From the NCBI GenBank assembly GCA_003646525.1, contig QMKU01000037.1:1-8940 (forward strand): 8,940 nucleotides of DNA. Direction: 5' to 3'. Each line of letters starts with the position of its first letter. Position 1 is the stretch's first letter. The notes under the pieces are model-generated. The model was given only the letters and a program-made list of their open reading frames with translations, did no database searches and was not told the origin of the DNA. The translations under genes were made by a program, and so were the position numbers. Below are positions 6,065 through 8,940 of the stretch, in pieces. The stretch is from Campylobacterota bacterium. GTDB lineage: Bacteria > Campylobacterota > Campylobacteria > Campylobacterales > Sulfurovaceae.

Positions 6065-7029
6065 GCGAAATACTATTAAGCAATCAAGTTATTGTGTATC
6101 TTCTAAGCGAATCGATTCTTTTTGGATTACTGCTCATTGCCTTTATAATTACGCTAGAAATTTTGATCAAATGGGATTTTGGTAGCTACTCAGAGCAACA
6201 GTTTCGTCTTGAGCGACGCGCGTATCTTGTCATGACGATTTTGCTCTTTGTTTTTGTAGTCAAATTTTTGCTTTTGATCTATTTTGTTTTTGCGATAGAT
6301 AGCTTGTCGCTGTTGGTGCCTGGTGCTATGTGTGCAGCTGGAGTTATCTCTGCCAATGACTATGGAATGCTCCTGCTTCTTCTTAAATTGTTGATCCTTT
6401 TCTTTCTGCTACTCTGGATGGCAATCAACCGTTATGATTTACAAGCAAAAAACTACCCACTTTTTCGTATTAAATCATGGTTGTTTGTTAGCATTTTTCT
6501 CGTGATTGCAATCGAGACTGGCGTTGATTTCGCCTACTTTGGTCACATTGATACCCTGGAGCCTGTCAATTGTTGCTCAACACTCTATGGACAGCTGGAG
6601 GGTGCTAATCCACTACCTTTTGGACTCAATACAATGATACTGCTGATTCTCTTCTATCTGCTCTATGTGGCTGTAATGGCTTCGGCACTCTCAAGCCAAA
6701 GAGTCTCTTTTATGGTGGCACTACTCCTCTTTGTCTTTATCGCATACTATAGTGTGGTCTATTTTTTTGGTACCTATATTTACGAGTTACCTACTCACAA
6801 CTGTCCCTTCTGCATGCTACAAAAAGAGTACTACTATGTAGGCTATTTGGTATGGGGGGCACTCTTTGTCGGGACTTATTTGGGGCTTATCTCTTCCGTG
6901 ATGGAGATAGGGCTCAAAGTAGAGCGAAATAGAGAACGAATGGTTGCATTGGCACTGCTCAGTATTTTTGTGTTACTATGTACAGGATTCGTTGCGATCT
7001 ATTATCTTCGTAATGGTGTCTTTCTATAA
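6061..7029 (+). CDS. Eight-TM membrane protein with cysteine-containing periplasmic loops, unknown family
   Basis: I do not recognise the family of this 322-aa protein. Eight hydrophobic segments can be placed near residues 10-37, 54-80, 100-122, 139-160, 190-210, 216-240, 256-280 and 294-316. Positively charged loops (RLERR near 49-53, 123-138, and KVERNRER 286-293) point inward. That puts three loops on the periplasmic side, and these hold five of the six cysteines: AMCAAG (Cys91), VNCCSTLYG (Cys171, Cys172) and HNCPFCMLQ (Cys248, Cys251). The CxxC at the start of a TM recalls DsbB/BdbC thiol oxidoreductases, but the rest does not fit. Possible roles are a copper-binding membrane partner of the ABC pair or a thiol relay that keeps the NosL cysteines reduced. 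GTG 6061 is supported by AAAGGG (6050-6055), a 4-nt overlap with the ATPase gene, and no nearby ATG. Confidence 0.82.
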   Translation: MSEILLSNQVIVYLLSESILFGLLLIAFIITLEILIKWDFGSYSEQQFRLERRAYLVMTILLFVFVVKFLLLIYFVFAIDSLSLLVPGAMCAAGVISANDYGMLLLLLKLLILFFLLLWMAINRYDLQAKNYPLFRIKSWLFVSIFLVIAIETGVDFAYFGHIDTLEPVNCCSTLYGQLEGANPLPFGLNTMILLILFYLLYVAVMASALSSQRVSFMVALLLFVFIAYYSVVYFFGTYIYELPTHNCPFCMLQKEYYYVGYLVWGALFVGTYLGLISSVMEIGLKVERNRERMVALALLSIFVLLCTGFVAIYYLRNGVFL

Positions 7030-7045
7030 AATTTTGGAGTTAAAT

Positions 7046-7549
7046 ATGAAAAAGTTATTACCAATCATTGTCATAGTGCTGATGCTTGCCATCATCACTA
7101 TTATTTTTATTTCGATGGCAAAAGAGGATCAGCCCATAACGATCGTCAAGGGAAATATGGAGATGAAGGCTCTGCCTATCAAACTCAATCATACCAACGA
7201 TACACAGTGTGCGATGCTAATCAAGACAGATCATAACACAGCGCAACTTGCTGCACCTGATGGGAGAACATGGTTTTTTGATGATCCGGGCTGTATGGTG
7301 CTATGGATTGAGAGCAAAACTTTTCGCAAAGAGGCAAAACTCTGGGTGCATACGATCGATACAGAGCAGTGGATCGATGCTAGAAAGGCACGCTTTGGCA
7401 TTACAGATCGCTCAGAGATGGGATATGGTTTTGGGGCAAGAGGGCGTGATTTCAACAATACAATCGACTATGAGGAGATGCGCCTGAGGATGCTTCGTGG
7501 AGAGAACTTAACTGATCCAAAAATCCGAAAAAAGCTTCTGGGAATTTAA
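7046..7549 (+). CDS. Membrane-anchored NosL-like protein (NosL copy 5)
   Basis: The 167-aa protein has an N-terminal hydrophobic helix (residues 4-24) with no lipobox or clear cleavage site, so it is probably anchored in the inner membrane and faces the periplasm. It is the closest relative of the protein at 602-1069: both share FFDDxGCxVLW, (E/Q)WIDA and (F/Y)GFGA. The genes also share an identical 13-bp stretch at the WIDA codons (888-900 and 7368-7380). The metal motif is reduced to QCAM (Cys55, Met57), the first Cys of CxxCxM being lost, while Cys83 of the DDxGC motif is kept. ATG 7046 is chosen over upstream in-frame starts because GGAG (7036-7039) lies 6 nt before it and the hydrophobic helix begins directly after. 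The TauE/SafE-like gene starts right at its stop. It may pass or receive Cu(I) at the inner membrane; this is an inference. Confidence 0.83.
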   Translation: MKKLLPIIVIVLMLAIITIIFISMAKEDQPITIVKGNMEMKALPIKLNHTNDTQCAMLIKTDHNTAQLAAPDGRTWFFDDPGCMVLWIESKTFRKEAKLWVHTIDTEQWIDARKARFGITDRSEMGYGFGARGRDFNNTIDYEEMRLRMLRGENLTDPKIRKKLLGI

Positions 7550-8323
7550 ATGAATACGATTGATATTCTTTCGATTGTCACGGTTGCATTTTTGGGTTCT
7601 GTTGGGCACTGCATAGGAATGTGCGGTGGGATAATCGTCGCTTATAGTAGCACCAAGATCGACGGGAGATGGTCTAAATATACACAGTCGATAGCACATC
7701 TGATCTATTCTATGGGAAGAATTACAACTTATATGCTCTTGGGTACCATCTTTGGAGCCATTGGCGGTGTAGTAGCTTTCAACAATATAGCCAATGGTAC
7801 TTTGACGATTGTTGCTGGGGTATTTATGATTCTCGCTGGTCTTTCACTTGTAGGCAAACTATCCTTTTTGACTCATTTGGAGCACTCTTTTTCAGGAAGC
7901 CGTTGGTATCAAGAGATTTTTCGTCAAGTATTGCGTTCAAAGTCACTCTACAGTTTTTATATTTTAGGACTTCTCAACGGTTTGCTCCCCTGTGGGCTCG
8001 TCTACTTCTTTGCGGTGACTGCTGCAAGTACAGGAAGTCCTTTCTGGGGTGCTTTTGTGATGATGATTTTTGGTCTGAGCACAGTACCTGCACTCTTCTC
8101 TCTAGGGATGTTTGCAGGTATTTTTACAAAAAGCTCTATGCGCAAGACTATGATGAGTTTAGCTGCTATTGTTGTTATCTTCTATGGATTCTATACAGTA
8201 TACCGAGGGTCTGATTTTATCCTTCATCCAGAAAAATCTCTACTCAATTGTTGTGAAGTTGAACCAGAAGAAGAGAAGGCAAAAGCAAGTCAATTGCCAG
8301 AATTTAGTATCCAAAAGAGATAA
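7550..8323 (+). CDS. TauE/SafE-DsbD_2-like membrane protein with HCxGMCGG motif
   Basis: This 257-aa polytopic protein has about six TMs. The first carries GHCIGMCGG (His20, Cys21, Met24, Cys25) and a later one NGLLPCGLVY (Pro147, Cys148). These mark the family annotated as sulfite exporter TauE/SafE or DsbD-like cytochrome biogenesis TM region (DsbD_2/UreH-like). Members often sit beside copper P-type ATPases and cbb3 oxidase maturation genes, and the paired Cys/His/Met in the membrane suit copper movement or electron transfer. The hydrophilic C-terminus adds a Cys234-Cys235 pair followed by an acidic tail. The ATG directly follows the stop of the NosL-like gene, so the two are translationally linked. 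With the NosL neighbours, a copper-handling role is more likely than sulfite export, but the sequence does not decide this. Confidence 0.82.
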   Translation: MNTIDILSIVTVAFLGSVGHCIGMCGGIIVAYSSTKIDGRWSKYTQSIAHLIYSMGRITTYMLLGTIFGAIGGVVAFNNIANGTLTIVAGVFMILAGLSLVGKLSFLTHLEHSFSGSRWYQEIFRQVLRSKSLYSFYILGLLNGLLPCGLVYFFAVTAASTGSPFWGAFVMMIFGLSTVPALFSLGMFAGIFTKSSMRKTMMSLAAIVVIFYGFYTVYRGSDFILHPEKSLLNCCEVEPEEEKAKASQLPEFSIQKR

Positions 8324-8349
8324 ATGTAGAAATATTTTAACAAGTTATG

Positions 8350-8386
8350 GTGTGCTTTTTATCATTTTTTTGTTATAATTAAGTGC
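8350..8386 (+). promoter_or_regulatory. Candidate acpP promoter
   Basis: A perfect -10 hexamer TATAAT (8374-8379), preceded by TGT, lies 35 bp before acpP. Upstream are two T-runs (8355-8360 and 8365-8371) instead of a good -35 box. T-rich periodic upstream DNA with a strong -10 and a poor -35 is typical of Campylobacterota sigma-70 promoters. Transcription would start near 8386, and AAGGAG (8402-8407) is the ribosome site. It separates acpP from the nos-related operon. Confidence 0.65.
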
Positions 8387-8413
8387 AATTTTAACTAATT
8401 TAAGGAGAATACA

Positions 8414-8644
8414 ATGGCATTATTTGATGATGTGAAAGAGGTAGTGGTAGAGCAGTTAAATGTGAGCCCCGATGAGATAAAAGAAGAGTCCAAGTTTGTA
8501 GAAGATCTTGGTGCTGACAGCCTCGATGTTGTTGAGTTGGTTATGGCACTTGAGGAGAAGTTTGATATTGAAATTCCTGATGATCAGGCAGAAAACATTG
8601 GAACAGTTTCCGATGCAATCAAATTTATCGAAAAGAACAAGTAA
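8414..8644 (+). CDS. acpP: Acyl carrier protein
   Basis: The 76-aa acidic protein is of full family length, with the phosphopantetheine attachment motif [11 protein letters not shown]; Ser36 is the residue modified with 4'-phosphopantetheine. It carries growing acyl chains as thioesters in type II fatty acid synthesis in the cytoplasm. AAGGAG (8402-8407) lies 6 nt before ATG 8414 and its own promoter precedes it. It has no link to copper or nitrous oxide, so it is a housekeeping gene marking the edge of the nos region. In many Campylobacterota fabF follows acpP closely, but none is visible within the 296 bp remaining here. Confidence 0.98.
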   Translation: MALFDDVKEVVVEQLNVSPDEIKEESKFVEDLGADSLDVVELVMALEEKFDIEIPDDQAENIGTVSDAIKFIEKNK

Positions 8645-8663
8645 ATTGTTCATCACTCTTTTT
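8635..8663 (+). terminator. Weak putative intrinsic terminator at the acpP stop
   Basis: GAACAA (8635-8640) and TTGTTC (8646-8651) pair perfectly around a GTAAA loop that contains part of the stop codon, and a TTTTT run (8659-8663) follows 7 nt later. The stem is short and AT-rich, so termination would be weak. Confidence 0.35.
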
Positions 8664-8686
8664 GTCATTATTAAGGCACAAAAAGA
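8657..8686. repeat. AT-rich 9-bp inverted repeat after acpP
   Basis: TCTTTTTGT (8657-8665) and ACAAAAAGA (8678-8686) are perfect complements with a 12-nt loop. It shares the T-run with the hairpin just upstream, so the two RNA structures would partly compete. It may add to 3'-end formation of acpP mRNA, but low complexity makes chance plausible. Confidence 0.4.
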
Positions 8687-8866
8687 TTTAGGAAGCGTAC
8701 AGAAATAAAAATATCAATATGACGCAGAATTTTTCTTTCTAGTTGAATTGTTTCATGAGTGGCATAGTAATTCTATGTGACGACTGGATGAACTCGACTA
8801 GGAGCAAAAAGAGAAGTGGGATGGGTAGTTTTGTTTTTGGTAGATTCCTTATTGTAAAGGTGATCG

Positions 8867-8914
8867 CTAAAAATTCTGAATAGTAAGGTTAGCCTAAAGA
8901 TACAGAATTTTTAG
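8867..8914. repeat. Perfect 12-bp inverted repeat with a nearby third core copy
   Basis: CTAAAAATTCTG (8867-8878) and CAGAATTTTTAG (8903-8914) are exact reverse complements with a 24-nt loop, which contains a small AGG-TTAG-CCT hairpin of its own. The 10-bp core CAGAATTTTT also occurs at 8725-8734, giving three copies in 190 bp (two direct, one inverted). Possible readings are a terminator or cruciform, or the terminal repeats of a small degenerate mobile element. No target-site duplication or transposase is visible. Confidence 0.6.
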
Positions 8915-8940
8915 AGGTGACTTCTCGCAATTTAACCATA

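Larger units (their letters stand above)
8645..8940. other. Non-coding stretch after acpP
   Basis: No convincing gene is visible in these 296 bases. The longest + strand ATG frame (8755-8883, 42 codons) has no ribosome site and ends inside the inverted repeat. A minus-strand frame open over 8739-8888 has no start near its upstream end. The stretch holds two weak hairpins near acpP and the three-copy CAGAATTTTT repeat. A fabF-type gene could begin beyond the window end. Confidence 0.5.

Noticed and set aside
6061..7029. Calling the eight-TM protein a DsbB or VKOR homologue
   Set aside because: Only the CPFC at a TM start is reminiscent; TM number and the other Cys loops do not match those families.
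7550..8323. Calling the membrane protein a sulfite exporter
   Set aside because: The TauE/SafE label comes from distant family naming; the HCxGMCGG motif and NosL neighbours favour copper or redox handling.
8755..8883. A 42-codon ATG frame on the + strand in the region after acpP
   Set aside because: No ribosome site, no recognised similarity, and its end lies in the inverted repeat; expected by chance.
8739..8888. A roughly 50-codon open minus-strand frame, possibly a transposase remnant
   Set aside because: No start codon near its upstream end and no recognisable transposase motif; such a length occurs by chance in six frames.

Overview
The window looks like chromosomal DNA of a Campylobacterota (Epsilonproteobacteria) member, most likely a Sulfurovum/Sulfurimonas-type denitrifier. 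The reasons are the AT-rich coding sequence, the dense co-directional genes, the clade II-type nos genes and the multiple NosL-like proteins. Genus is an inference, because no rRNA or other marker is present. Every confident gene is on the + strand, and there is no tRNA, rRNA, CRISPR array or recognisable transposase gene.

Bases 1-1893 are the distal end of a nitrous oxide reductase (nos) cluster. The order is a 5'-truncated nosF (ABC ATPase), a NosL-type copper lipoprotein and nosY (ABC-2 permease), with overlapping ends (14 nt and 4 nt). nosZ and the other nos genes would lie upstream, outside the window.

Bases 1903-3929 hold three consecutive exported NosL-like proteins. One has a bare CGM site. 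The other two carry CPxCGM plus a small two-cysteine module. That module is C-terminal in the second protein and N-terminal in the third, so the domain order is reversed between neighbouring genes. The second of these genes has its own candidate promoter in front and a GC-rich hairpin behind it.

Bases 3926-8323 are a tightly coupled run: a single-TM protein of 89 aa, an FtsX/MacB-type permease, a LolD/MacB-type ATPase, an eight-TM protein of unknown family with five cysteines predicted in periplasmic loops, a fifth NosL-like protein and a TauE/SafE-DsbD_2-like membrane protein with an HCxGMCGG motif. The best reading is an undescribed or poorly described accessory system for extracytoplasmic copper or thiol handling that serves NosZ maturation. 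This is inferred from gene context and visible Cys/Met motifs, not from proven function.

Bases 8324-8644 hold a T-rich promoter and acpP (acyl carrier protein), a housekeeping gene that probably marks the end of the nos-related region. Bases 8645-8940 contain no convincing gene. They hold two weak hairpins next to the acpP stop, and a perfect 12-bp inverted repeat whose core sequence occurs a third time about 140 bp upstream.
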